A stretch of DNA of 64,000 bases from CAZKJL01 sp964611095 (lineage in GTDB: Bacteria > Patescibacteriota > Gracilibacteria > Peribacterales > Peribacteraceae): the NCBI GenBank assembly GCA_964611095.1, contig CAZSWJ010000003.1, forward strand, positions 1 to 64,000, given 5' to 3'. The notes beneath the pieces were generated by a model, which ran no database searches, was not told where the DNA came from, and worked only from the letters and a program-made list of their open reading frames with translations. Of this stretch, positions 44,015 to 50,587 are shown one piece after another. Numbering within the stretch: position 1 is the first letter of the stretch; each line of letters starts with the position of its first letter. Position numbers and translations under genes: made by a program.

Positions 44015-44182
44015 TTATTTTCCACCGCTCGTGATGGTGTAGGTCACGTGGACCTCCACATGCGACGCGCGGATGTCTTCCGCTCGCGGTTCGGCTTTCG
44101 CCGAGACCGAGAAGCTGGACTGCGGAGCGGTGCAACCGGCGCAGGACAGGGAAAACAAAACGAGAAGAAAGATCGACCTCAT
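44015..44182 (-). CDS. Small lipoprotein, 55 aa
   Basis: The frame begins MRSIFLLVLFSLSCAGCTAP, a lipoprotein signal peptide with Cys17 as the likely lipidated residue. The mature part of about 39 residues is polar (SAKAEPRAEDIRASHVEVHV) and ends TYTITSGGK. A classical Shine-Dalgarno GAGGAG lies 8 nt before the ATG, and two hairpins follow the stop codon. It lies downstream of pheS on the same strand, with a gap of about 100 bases. Function unknown; anchored on the outer face of the membrane. Confidence 0.7.
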   Translation of the reverse strand: MRSIFLLVLFSLSCAGCTAPQSSFSVSAKAEPRAEDIRASHVEVHVTYTITSGGK

Positions 44183-44279
44183 GTCAGTATCTCCTCAGCT
44201 GGAAACAGCATCCTTCACGGTTCCACCATGACAGTGGATGCTTTTAGCATTTTATACTAAATTTGTATTTCGTCAATGC

Positions 44280-45299
44280 CTAGAACTGACGGGCGAAATC
44301 GACGTTACCCTGGAAGAACAGACGCAGGTCGGGGATTTGGTGACGGATCATGATCATGCGCTCCACGCCGAAGCCGAAAGCGAAACCTTGGTACTCGTTC
44401 GGGTCGATGCCGCAGTTCTTGAGCACGTTCGGGTGCACCATGCCGCAGCCGACGATCTCGAGCCACTTGCCTTCGCGGCTCTTGGATTCGTCACCGCGCC
44501 AACGCATGTCCATTTCGAGCCCGGGTTCCACGAACGGGAAGTACCCCGTGCGCCAGCGGAACTCGGCGTCCTCGGAGATGAGTTCGCGAACGGCCTGCTC
44601 CATGACGGCCTTCATGTTGGCGAGCGACACGTCTTTGCCGATCATGAGCCCCTCGATCTGGTGGAACATCGGCGAGTGCGTGGCGTCGCTGTCCTTGCGG
44701 TACACCTTGCCCGAACAAATCATCCGGAGCGGCGGCTTGTGGCTCTTCATGTACCGAATCTGCACCGTGGACGTGTGGCCGCGGAGCAGCGAACGGTTCT
44801 CCGGGTCTTTGCTGCCGTGGAGGTAGAAGATGTCCTGCGAATCGCGGGCGGCGTGATGCTTGGGGAAGTTGAGAAGATCGAACTGGAACGCCTCGGTCTC
44901 GGCCTCGGGACCCGTGGCGCTGTCGAAGCCCATGCGTCCGAAGACTTCCTCGGCCTTGCGGATGAATTCGTGAATGAGGTGGTGGTGTCCGCGCTCTTTG
45001 CCGGGAAGGTCGATGGTGAGGTCGAGCGGATCTTTGTGCGCCAGAGCGTCGCTGTCGGCCTGCGTGAGCGCGCGTTCCTTGGCGGCGTACGCTTCATCGA
45101 GTTCTTTTCTGATGGCATTGAGCTCCTGACCGCGCGTGCGCTTCTCCTCGGGACCGAGTGCGCCGAGGTCCTTCATCGCGAGCGTGAGTGCTCCCGCTTT
45201 GCGCCCGAAAATTTCCTGACCCACGGCCTGGAGTTCGGCTGCCGACGAAGAGGCATCGATCTTGGTAAGAAGGCCGTCCCAGGGAGCGGAGAGAGACAT
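44280..45299 (-). CDS. pheS: Phenylalanyl-tRNA synthetase alpha subunit
   Basis: 339 aa. The N-terminal coiled coil (about residues 1-90) is the tRNA-binding arm. HHHLIHEFIRKAEEVFGRMG is the motif 1 region, HTSTVQIRYMKSHKPPLRMI is motif 2, and GFAFGFGVERMIMIRHQIPD is motif 3 of class II synthetases. It charges tRNA-Phe together with PheT. The usual pheT neighbour is absent on both sides, so the subunits are encoded apart. TACCAT lies 11 nt before the ATG. Confidence 0.97.
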   Translation of the reverse strand: MSLSAPWDGLLTKIDASSSAAELQAVGQEIFGRKAGALTLAMKDLGALGPEEKRTRGQELNAIRKELDEAYAAKERALTQADSDALAHKDPLDLTIDLPGKERGHHHLIHEFIRKAEEVFGRMGFDSATGPEAETEAFQFDLLNFPKHHAARDSQDIFYLHGSKDPENRSLLRGHTSTVQIRYMKSHKPPLRMICSGKVYRKDSDATHSPMFHQIEGLMIGKDVSLANMKAVMEQAVRELISEDAEFRWRTGYFPFVEPGLEMDMRWRGDESKSREGKWLEIVGCGMVHPNVLKNCGIDPNEYQGFAFGFGVERMIMIRHQIPDLRLFFQGNVDFARQF

Positions 45300-45370
45300 A
45301 GAGTAAGCGCATGGTACATGGACGATACGGGTGACTGCCAGTGCAGGAACTCTCTGCTATTCTGATGACC

Positions 45371-45928
45371 ATGCCGCAACTGACGCTCGACGTGCTCCGC
45401 GAAAAACTCACGGTGTGGAAAGGCTGCGATTTGGCGAAAAAGGCCAACGCGGTGCTCGGCGAGGGCAACCCGCGCGCCACGGTGATGTTCGTGGGCGAAG
45501 CCCCGGGACAGAAAGAGGATGAGCTCAAGCGACCGTTCGTGGGTGCATCGGGAAATTTCCTCAACGAACTTCTGGCGTCCATCGGCCTCAAGCGCGAGGA
45601 CGTGTACATCAGCAACGTCGTGAAGTTCCGTCCGCCGGAAAACCGCGACCCCGAGCCCATCGAAAAAGAGCAGTGCATGCCGTGGCTCATGCTCGAGATC
45701 GCTCTCGTGAAGCCGCGTGTCATCGTGACCCTCGGCCGCCACTCCCTCGGACACTTCTTCCCCAGCCAAACCATCACGAATTCGCACGGCAAACCGTTCA
45801 AGCTGACCGACGAGATGACGCTGTTCCCCATCTACCACCCCGCCGCGGCACTCCACAACGGAGGGCTCCGGAGCAGTTTGGTCGCGGACTTCCGCGCGCT
45901 CGGAGAATTCCTCGCGACACTGTCATGA
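45371..45928 (+). CDS. Family 4 uracil-DNA glycosylase with reduced Fe-S ligands
   Basis: 185 aa. FVGEAPGQKEDELKRPFVGA is motif A with the uracil-binding loop, and FPIYHPAAALHNG is motif B. Family 4 enzymes have four Cys for a 4Fe-4S cluster. Here the first is Trp (WKGC instead of CxxC) and the third is Phe (KFRPPENRDP instead of KCRPP). Only Cys in WKGC and in EQCMPW remain, so the cluster is probably lost. It removes uracil from DNA. TATTCT is 7 nt before ATG 45371; earlier starts at 45341 (GTG) and 45365 are possible. A 4-bp overlap couples it to the next gene. Confidence 0.9.
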   Translation: MPQLTLDVLREKLTVWKGCDLAKKANAVLGEGNPRATVMFVGEAPGQKEDELKRPFVGASGNFLNELLASIGLKREDVYISNVVKFRPPENRDPEPIEKEQCMPWLMLEIALVKPRVIVTLGRHSLGHFFPSQTITNSHGKPFKLTDEMTLFPIYHPAAALHNGGLRSSLVADFRALGEFLATLS

Positions 45929-46287
45929 CATCCATTCTGGTGCGCATCGCAGCGGCGGCACTCCTGTCACTCGCGTCACTCGGAGTGATCATTTTCCGCG
46001 TGAGCCCGCTCTCGGCGACGGCGATGGCCGTACCCTTCTTCTTCCTGACGTTGTTCCTGTCGGTGGCCAGCATCGCCACCCTCGTGTGCTACGCCATCTG
46101 GAGCCGACTCTCGGTGGAAGGCATGGATGCGGGACGAAAGATCGGCGTTTCGCTGCGCGAAGGAGTGTTTCTCGGTTTCGCCACGGTGCTGCTGTTTTTG
46201 TTTTTGATTCTGGAAATCCTCACGTGGTGGATCGGCCTTTTGATCTACCTCGTGTTCTTCCTCATCGAGATGGCGCTGCTGTCCTAG
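45925..46287 (+). CDS. Small membrane protein, 120 aa
   Basis: Three to four TM segments: about residues 5-26, 33-57 and 78-115, the last a double one. The loop SRLSVEGMDAGRKIGVSLRE links the second and third. It starts inside the end of the glycosylase gene (ATGA). No family recognised. It ends overlapping purE by 4 bp in convergent orientation. Confidence 0.65.
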   Translation: MTSILVRIAAAALLSLASLGVIIFRVSPLSATAMAVPFFFLTLFLSVASIATLVCYAIWSRLSVEGMDAGRKIGVSLREGVFLGFATVLLFLFLILEILTWWIGLLIYLVFFLIEMALLS

Positions 46288-46736
46288 TACTCGGCCTTGA
46301 GCTTGGCGATGCGCTCGAGGAGTTTTTTCTGCAACTTCTTGTCGCTCTCGGCCAAGATGCGCAGCGTTGCCAGTGCGGCGTTCTTGTAACCGCAGATCGT
46401 CATCACCGGAACGTCGGACGGCATGCGCAGGCTGCTGTGAATGTCCACCATGTATTCCTCGAGCGACGCGTGCGGCGGGCAGTTCACCACGGGGTGCACG
46501 CAGCTTCCGGCGACGACTCCGCCGAGACCGTTGCTCATGCCGACGCAGGTCACGACGACCGTGGGCTCGGTTTGCTTGTTGAGTCTCTCGATGACGGCGA
46601 CGACTTTCTCCGGAACTTTGTGTGCGGAAGCGACGACAATCTCCGAGGTGACTTGGTATTCATCGAGGAGAGCGGCGATTTTCTTGGCGAAATCGACATC
46701 GAGTTTGGATCCGAGGAGAAAAGTGACGGTAGGCAT
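46284..46736 (-). CDS. purE: Class II-like AIR carboxylase PurE
   Basis: 150 aa. The first strand is LLGSKLDVDFAKKI, then VVASAHKVPEKVV. The distinguishing parts, GMSNGLGGVVAGSCVHPVVN, NCPPHASLEEYMVD and SSLRMPSDVP, match the animal-type (class II) PurE. In that class SNGLGPV and SCPP replace the SAALPGV and VP of bacterial class I. Class II enzymes carboxylate AIR directly with CO2, so no PurK is needed. TATAAT ends exactly 6 nt before the ATG at 46736. A long palindrome lies upstream of the promoter. Confidence 0.9.
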   Translation of the reverse strand: MPTVTFLLGSKLDVDFAKKIAALLDEYQVTSEIVVASAHKVPEKVVAVIERLNKQTEPTVVVTCVGMSNGLGGVVAGSCVHPVVNCPPHASLEEYMVDIHSSLRMPSDVPVMTICGYKNAALATLRILAESDKKLQKKLLERIAKLKAEY

Positions 46737-46755
46737 GGGGGGATTATACAAAAAA

Positions 46756-46831
46756 ATCCAAGAAACCAAAGTAACCAAGGAAACCAACGATATCCTTGGT
46801 TTCCTTGGATTCCTGGGTTTCTTTGGTTTCC
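46756..46831. repeat. Imperfect palindrome built of CCAAGRAAACC units
   Basis: The left arm contains CCAAGAAACCAAAG and CCAAGGAAACCAA. The right arm contains TTGGTTTCCTTGG and GGGTTTCTTTGGTTT, its approximate complement. A spacer of about six bases (CGATAT) separates them. Within each arm the unit recurs. It lies upstream of purE and near tRNA-Ala. Confidence 0.7.
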
Positions 46832-46881
46832 CGCAAGTAGAGTTGAAGCTCAGGCCAAAGGCACGTAGAGTATTCCGGCGT

Positions 46882-46900
46882 TGGGGCTCTAGCTCATCTG
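46882..46900 (+). repeat. Partial copy of the tRNA-Ala 5' end
   Basis: The 19 bases TGGGGCTCTAGCTCATCTG are identical to 46983-47001 (one base before tRNA-Ala plus its first 18 bases), 101 bases upstream. After them the sequence changes to CCCCGCTCC and a GC-rich hairpin. It cannot fold as a tRNA. Confidence 0.85.
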
Positions 46901-46983
46901 CCCCGCTCCGCGCAGCGAAGCGAAGAAATAGAAAAGGCGCCGCGCTCGCCCCTGATCCTTGGTTTTTCTACACTGACCCGCGT

Positions 46984-47059
46984 GGGGCTCTAGCTCATCT
47001 GGTAGAGCGCTTCCATGGCATGGAAGAGGTAAGGGGTTCGAGTCCCCTGAGCTCCACCA
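46984..47059 (+). tRNA. tRNA-Ala (anticodon GGC)
   Basis: The acceptor GGGGCTC pairs with GAGCTCC (one G-U), followed by A and encoded CCA. The anticodon arm CTTCC-ATGGCAT-GGAAG gives GGC. The T arm GGGGTTCGAGTCCCC is intact. TACACT lies about a dozen bases upstream as a -10 candidate. Confidence 0.96.
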
Positions 47060-47113
47060 TTCGTCTCCCGCTTCGCGGCAGATTCACGGGAAACCCAAGA
47101 CATACTGACACTC

Positions 47114-47776
47114 ATGTTCCAATCATTCATTGCACATCTCGGCCCCATGTTGGATCAGTACGGTGTATTCGGTCTTTTCTTCGCGTCCGTGATCGAAGAA
47201 ATCATCGCTCCGATTCCATCGACCTTGGTGGTCTTCACGGGAAGCCTCCTGCTTACGAAAGGCCTGCAAGGATGGGATGCCATTTCCGTGATCGTATTCC
47301 ACATAATGTTGCCGGCATCGCTCGGCATGACGCTCGGATCGCTCTTTCCGTATTACCTGGCTCGTATCGGCGAAAAAGTAGCCATCGATAAATTCGGAAA
47401 ATATCTCGGCATCAATTGGAAAACCATCGAAAAGGTGCAGGCTTGGACGAAGAAGTCGCACTCGGACGAATTTCTGATCTTTGCAAGCCGCGCGATTCCC
47501 GGCATGCCCTCGCTCGCGGTATCGCTCATCGCGGGACTCGCACGCATCCCCGTCAGGGAATTCTTATTGTTCAGCTTCCTTGGCGCACTCCCCAGAACGT
47601 TCATCTTGGGACTCGCCGGATGGTGGGGCGGACGTCAGGCATCGGGCGTCATGGAATTGCTCAGCATGACCGAAAGCCACATGCTCATCATCATTTTGGC
47701 GGTGCTGGCGAGCGGCCTTTTGTATCTGTATTTGAATCATCGAAAAAAGTCCCGTAGTGCGTCTCCCAAAGCCTAA
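47114..47776 (+). CDS. DedA/VTT-family membrane protein
   Basis: 220 aa. FFASVIEEIIAPIPSTLVVF holds the acidic pair and Pro typical of DedA helices. FASRAIPGMPSLAVSLIAGL contains the conserved R and the re-entrant loop. FLLFSFLGALPRTFILGLAG follows, and the tail is basic. The family is associated with undecaprenyl-phosphate or phospholipid transport and membrane potential. Unlike the 700-aa fusion at 875-2977 this is a single-domain protein. CATACT lies 7 nt before the ATG. Confidence 0.9.
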   Translation: MFQSFIAHLGPMLDQYGVFGLFFASVIEEIIAPIPSTLVVFTGSLLLTKGLQGWDAISVIVFHIMLPASLGMTLGSLFPYYLARIGEKVAIDKFGKYLGINWKTIEKVQAWTKKSHSDEFLIFASRAIPGMPSLAVSLIAGLARIPVREFLLFSFLGALPRTFILGLAGWWGGRQASGVMELLSMTESHMLIIILAVLASGLLYLYLNHRKKSRSASPKA

Positions 47777-47837
47777 AAGGAGCTTCTTTCGCGTTGCCCC
47801 GACCACGCGAAGCTGGTAGCCTTGGCGGGCTGCAAAT

Positions 47838-47860
47838 ACGTGCGCCCGTAGCTCAGCTGG
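47838..47860 (+). repeat. Partial copy of the tRNA-Arg(GCG) 5' end
   Basis: The 23 bases ACGTGCGCCCGTAGCTCAGC plus TGG equal 47929-47951, the start of tRNA-Arg and four bases before it, 91 bases upstream. They continue with CCCAGGCGCGCG, which departs from the tRNA at the same point as the other partial copies. Confidence 0.85.
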
Positions 47861-47932
47861 CCCAGGCGCGCGAAGCAAGCCGTCCAAATAGAAAGAATGC
47901 GGACGTTGCGAGATTCTTTACATCACAGACGT

Positions 47933-48009
47933 GCGCCCGTAGCTCAGCTGGATAGAGCATCAGCTTGCGGAGCTGGGGGTCGTAGGTTCAAATCCTGCCG
48001 GGCGCACCA
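47933..48009 (+). tRNA. tRNA-Arg (anticodon GCG)
   Basis: The acceptor GCGCCCG/CGGGCGC is followed by A and encoded CCA. The anticodon arm TCAGC-TTGCGGA-GCTGG gives GCG, reading CGC and perhaps CGU. Most bacteria use ACG (inosine) for this box, so GCG is uncommon. The T arm TAGGTTCAAATCCTG is intact. Confidence 0.88.
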
Positions 48010-48084
48010 ATTCTTCATAAGCTGGATAGAGCATCAGCTTGTGAGCTTAAGGGTCGTTTGGTTCAAATCCTGCCGGGCGCACCA
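48010..48084 (+). pseudogene. tRNA-Arg-derived pseudo-tRNA, tandem unit 1
   Basis: From GCTGGATAGAGCATCAGCTT onward the unit follows the tRNA-Arg sequence to the CCA end. Its 5' acceptor strand is replaced by AATTCTTCATAA, and the anticodon stem is spoiled (TTGTGAGCTTAAG). The period of 75 bases is repeated directly in unit 2. Confidence 0.85.
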
Positions 48085-48202
48085 ATTCTTCATAAGCTGG
48101 ATAGAGCATCAGCTTGTGAGCTTAAGGGTCGTTTGGTTCAAATCCTGCCTGCCCACCGTAGTCCTTTGCGGAGCAAAGGCGAAGGAGGGCCGGGCGCACC
48201 AC
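48085..48202 (+). pseudogene. tRNA-Arg-derived pseudo-tRNA, tandem unit 2, interrupted
   Basis: It repeats unit 1 exactly through AATCCTGCC (48149). It is then interrupted by about 40 bases containing the hairpin CCTTTGC-GGA-GCAAAGG (48163-48179) before resuming with GCCGGGCGCACCA at 48189. GCC is present on both sides of the insert. Confidence 0.8.
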
Positions 48203-48206
48203 CACA

Positions 48207-48236
48207 TTGTTAAAAAGACGTTTTTTGTGGTATAAT
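48207..48236 (+). promoter_or_regulatory. Promoter of the 440-aa Pro-rich protein gene
   Basis: TTGTTA at 48207-48212, an 18-base spacer and TATAAT at 48231-48236 form a strong-looking promoter. It gives a leader of roughly 25 bases before the ATG at 48269. Confidence 0.7.
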
Positions 48237-48268
48237 AATAAGGAAAACAAACTCCAAACCAACCTCAA

Positions 48269-49591
48269 ATGGCATTCGACGCTTTCTCAGCGGTGCAATC
48301 ATTGGCGGACGGCAATCGTTCGTTCGGTGACGTGGTGAAGGACCTCAGTACGGCCGAACTCGCCGATCTTCGCGAGCAAGTGCAGATTCAGCTCAAAGAC
48401 ATGCCGAAAAACGGCGACCCCGCTCGTGCCGAACGTTTGCAGCAGTTGAGAACGCTTCTGAAAGGATCCGTGCGCAGCATGATCGGCACGCTCGCCGCTT
48501 CCTTGGCTTTTTCAAAGGCGACGGGAATCAGCTTGGAAACGACGGAGGGCGCATCCGTTGAAGAGATCGGCAAACAGATCACCGCTCCGGAAACGAGAAC
48601 CGTGGCGCAAGAAGCACACACCAAATCGACCGTCAGTGCGTTCGATAAGCCTGCGGAGGAAGTCGCGGCTCCCGCAACCGCCCCGTCCCTCGCGACGGCA
48701 GGCGAAAAACCGGCGCTCTCGTTCGAGGATTTCAAAAAAATGTCCGACCCCAAGAACGAGAAAAACGTCGTACGAAACTTCTTCGGATACATGTCGTACC
48801 GCATGGCACGATTCATCGCGAAATCCAGCGCCAAAGACGGCATGCTTGGAAAAATGTTCAAGAAATTCGGTTGGGACAAAGGCGCCGAAGCTCTGACGAC
48901 CGTCATCGAACTCGGACCGAGTACGCCGCCCGAGGCCAAGAAGCCGCCCGTCTCCGTTCCACCCTCAACGGAGCCTCCTTCGGAAAAAATCCCGCCGTCC
49001 TCTCCGCCACCTTCTACGGAACCCGTTCCCCCACCGAGCGCTCCGGACATCAAGCCACCGCCTGCCAGTGTTCCACCGGCTGCCGCACCGGCACCGACAT
49101 TGCCCGTACCGCCCACGGTACCCGCTCCCACTCCCCCTCCGCCGACATCTCCTCGCGTACCAGATCCGGCTCCGAGTGTCCCGACTCCGTCCCCGAGCTT
49201 GTTCGACGGATCGATGGAAGGGAAAAACCTGTTCGACGGCACGACGTTCAATGTCGACGGTCACACGATGTCGATGCCCAACGATAAGGACACGTTCGTC
49301 ATCTTCGATGGCAAGAAGTACATGGCACGCGGTCTCTTCGACGTGCCGGTCGGCGGTATCGCGGCACGCGCACTCATCAAAAGTGCCGTCATGAAAGGCG
49401 GTGAACTCCACATGGAACTGGTGACCGGAACCATCTACCGAATCAATCGCAGCGTGCTCGAAGGCCTGACGAAAGAAATGGCGCTCCTGACGGCGAAAAC
49501 GATCACGACCAAGGTTCCCGTCACGATGATTCAACCCGGGAAGCCCGCCAAACCTCACGAGGAAACTTTGGCGTTGGAACGCATCGATTAA
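48269..49591 (+). CDS. Hypothetical protein with long Pro-rich linker
   Basis: 440 aa, no family recognised. Residues 1-80 are helical and charged (VVKDLSTAELADLREQVQIQ). A region around 150-205 follows, with RNFFGYMSYRMARFIAKSSA. A linker of about 80 residues, mostly Pro with Ala, Ser, Thr and Val, spans 220-305. The C-terminal 120 residues form a second domain, with GTTFNVDGHTMSMPNDKDTF and GRALIKSAVM-like strands. No signal peptide is present. The layout of two domains joined by a stiff Pro linker suggests a scaffold. Promoter TTGTTA-18-TATAAT is well placed. It overlaps rnhB in convergent orientation by 4 bp. Confidence 0.72.
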   Translation: MAFDAFSAVQSLADGNRSFGDVVKDLSTAELADLREQVQIQLKDMPKNGDPARAERLQQLRTLLKGSVRSMIGTLAASLAFSKATGISLETTEGASVEEIGKQITAPETRTVAQEAHTKSTVSAFDKPAEEVAAPATAPSLATAGEKPALSFEDFKKMSDPKNEKNVVRNFFGYMSYRMARFIAKSSAKDGMLGKMFKKFGWDKGAEALTTVIELGPSTPPEAKKPPVSVPPSTEPPSEKIPPSSPPPSTEPVPPPSAPDIKPPPASVPPAAAPAPTLPVPPTVPAPTPPPPTSPRVPDPAPSVPTPSPSLFDGSMEGKNLFDGTTFNVDGHTMSMPNDKDTFVIFDGKKYMARGLFDVPVGGIAARALIKSAVMKGGELHMELVTGTIYRINRSVLEGLTKEMALLTAKTITTKVPVTMIQPGKPAKPHEETLALERID

Positions 49592-50193
49592 ACGTCGACG
49601 TTCTTGAGGAAGCTCCTGCGATGCAACGGGCACACGCCCGATTTTTTGATGGCGGCGAAATGCTCGGACGTGCCGTAGCCCTTGTGCACGTCGAAACCGT
49701 AGGACGAATCCACCGCGTGCAGTTCCGTCATGAACATGTCGCGCGTCACTTTGGCGATGATGGACGCCGCGGCGATGGCGGGCTCGGATTCGTCGCCGCG
49801 CACGATGGAACTGTGCGGATGATCGAACCAAAACGCATCGCGTCCGTCGACGAGCAAGTACAAATCGGAGTGAATGTTGGAGACGACGCGCACCGCTTCC
49901 TGCATGGCGCGCTCGGTGGCGGCCAAGATGCCGATCTTGTCGATGGTTTTCGCATCGGCCATGCCGACGCCGTACGTGCAGTTCTTGATGAGCCACGCAT
50001 ACGACTCCTCGCGTTCTTTGGCCGTCATCTTCTTGCTGTCGGCGATGCGCACGGGAAAGCGCGTCTTCTTCGGAAGGATGCATGCCGCGGCCACCACGGG
50101 CCCGGCGAGGGCTCCCCTGCCCGCTTCGTCGATACCCACCGTCATCATGCGGTGTTCGGTCGACGTGCGCGGCGTGCGAGTGGTGGCGGGCAT
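49588..50193 (-). CDS. rnhB: Ribonuclease HII
   Basis: 201 aa. The catalytic motif is VGIDEAGRGALAGPVVAAA (Asp-Glu). Later acidic residues are in LYLLVDGRDAFW and HSSIVRGDESEPAIAAASII (D, E), and KGYGTSEHFAAIKKSGVCPL is the RnhB end. It removes ribonucleotides from DNA. The start used (MPATTRT at 50193) lies 2 bases after the stop of the upstream lipoprotein gene; the core begins at MMTVGIDEAG at 50148, which is a real alternative. Confidence 0.95.
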   Translation of the reverse strand: MPATTRTPRTSTEHRMMTVGIDEAGRGALAGPVVAAACILPKKTRFPVRIADSKKMTAKEREESYAWLIKNCTYGVGMADAKTIDKIGILAATERAMQEAVRVVSNIHSDLYLLVDGRDAFWFDHPHSSIVRGDESEPAIAAASIIAKVTRDMFMTELHAVDSSYGFDVHKGYGTSEHFAAIKKSGVCPLHRRSFLKNVDV

Positions 50194-50195
50194 GG

Positions 50196-50561
50196 CTACT
50201 CTTGAACGAGAACGGAGCCCGTGAGTTCCGGCAGCAGATGGTCGTGGAACGCCCACGAACCGACATTGTCGAACGTGAAGCACCAGGTCTCACCCGGGCG
50301 CACCGGGCCCTTGGGATCGAACGCCGAGTACGCCTCATGCGTGGGATGCACGTTCGATGCCGGCCACCTGCCGTCCACGTCGTTATTCACCCAACACACC
50401 TTCTGCCCCTGCTTCACCGTCACGTGCTCGGGCTCGAACGCATCGGGCACCATGTCGATGCGCGCGGAGGCATCGCCCGGAACGACGGGTTCGGCGGGCA
50501 TCGTGGTGCCGCCGCAGGCCGTGAGGAGCAACAGCGGAACGAGGAGGAGCGAGAGTTTCAT
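50196..50561 (-). CDS. Cupredoxin-like lipoprotein
   Basis: 121 aa. The signal peptide MKLSLLLVPLLLLTACGG contains a lipobox with the acylated Cys near residue 16. The mature domain has the cupredoxin beta pattern: HVTVKQGQKVCWVNNDVDGR, WPASNVHPTHEA and TFDNVGSWAFHDHLLPELTG. His residues of the type-1 site are present, but the usual Cys of the C-x-x-H ligand loop is Asp (FHDH), so a blue-copper site is unlikely. It could bind copper differently or not at all. It is in an operon with rnhB, and upstream is the Cys/His-rich protein gene. Confidence 0.8.
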   Translation of the reverse strand: MKLSLLLVPLLLLTACGGTTMPAEPVVPGDASARIDMVPDAFEPEHVTVKQGQKVCWVNNDVDGRWPASNVHPTHEAYSAFDPKGPVRPGETWCFTFDNVGSWAFHDHLLPELTGSVLVQE

Positions 50562-50587
50562 GGAAAAAAGAAAATGATGATCGGTGA

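Noticed and set aside
46882..46900. A second tRNA-Ala gene
   Set aside because: Only the first 18 tRNA bases are present, with no anticodon or T arm. It is a partial copy.
48388..49251. A Gly/Ser-rich minus-strand frame opposite the Pro-rich linker protein
   Set aside because: Gly runs are the complement of Pro codons on the plus strand. The plus-strand gene has a strong promoter.
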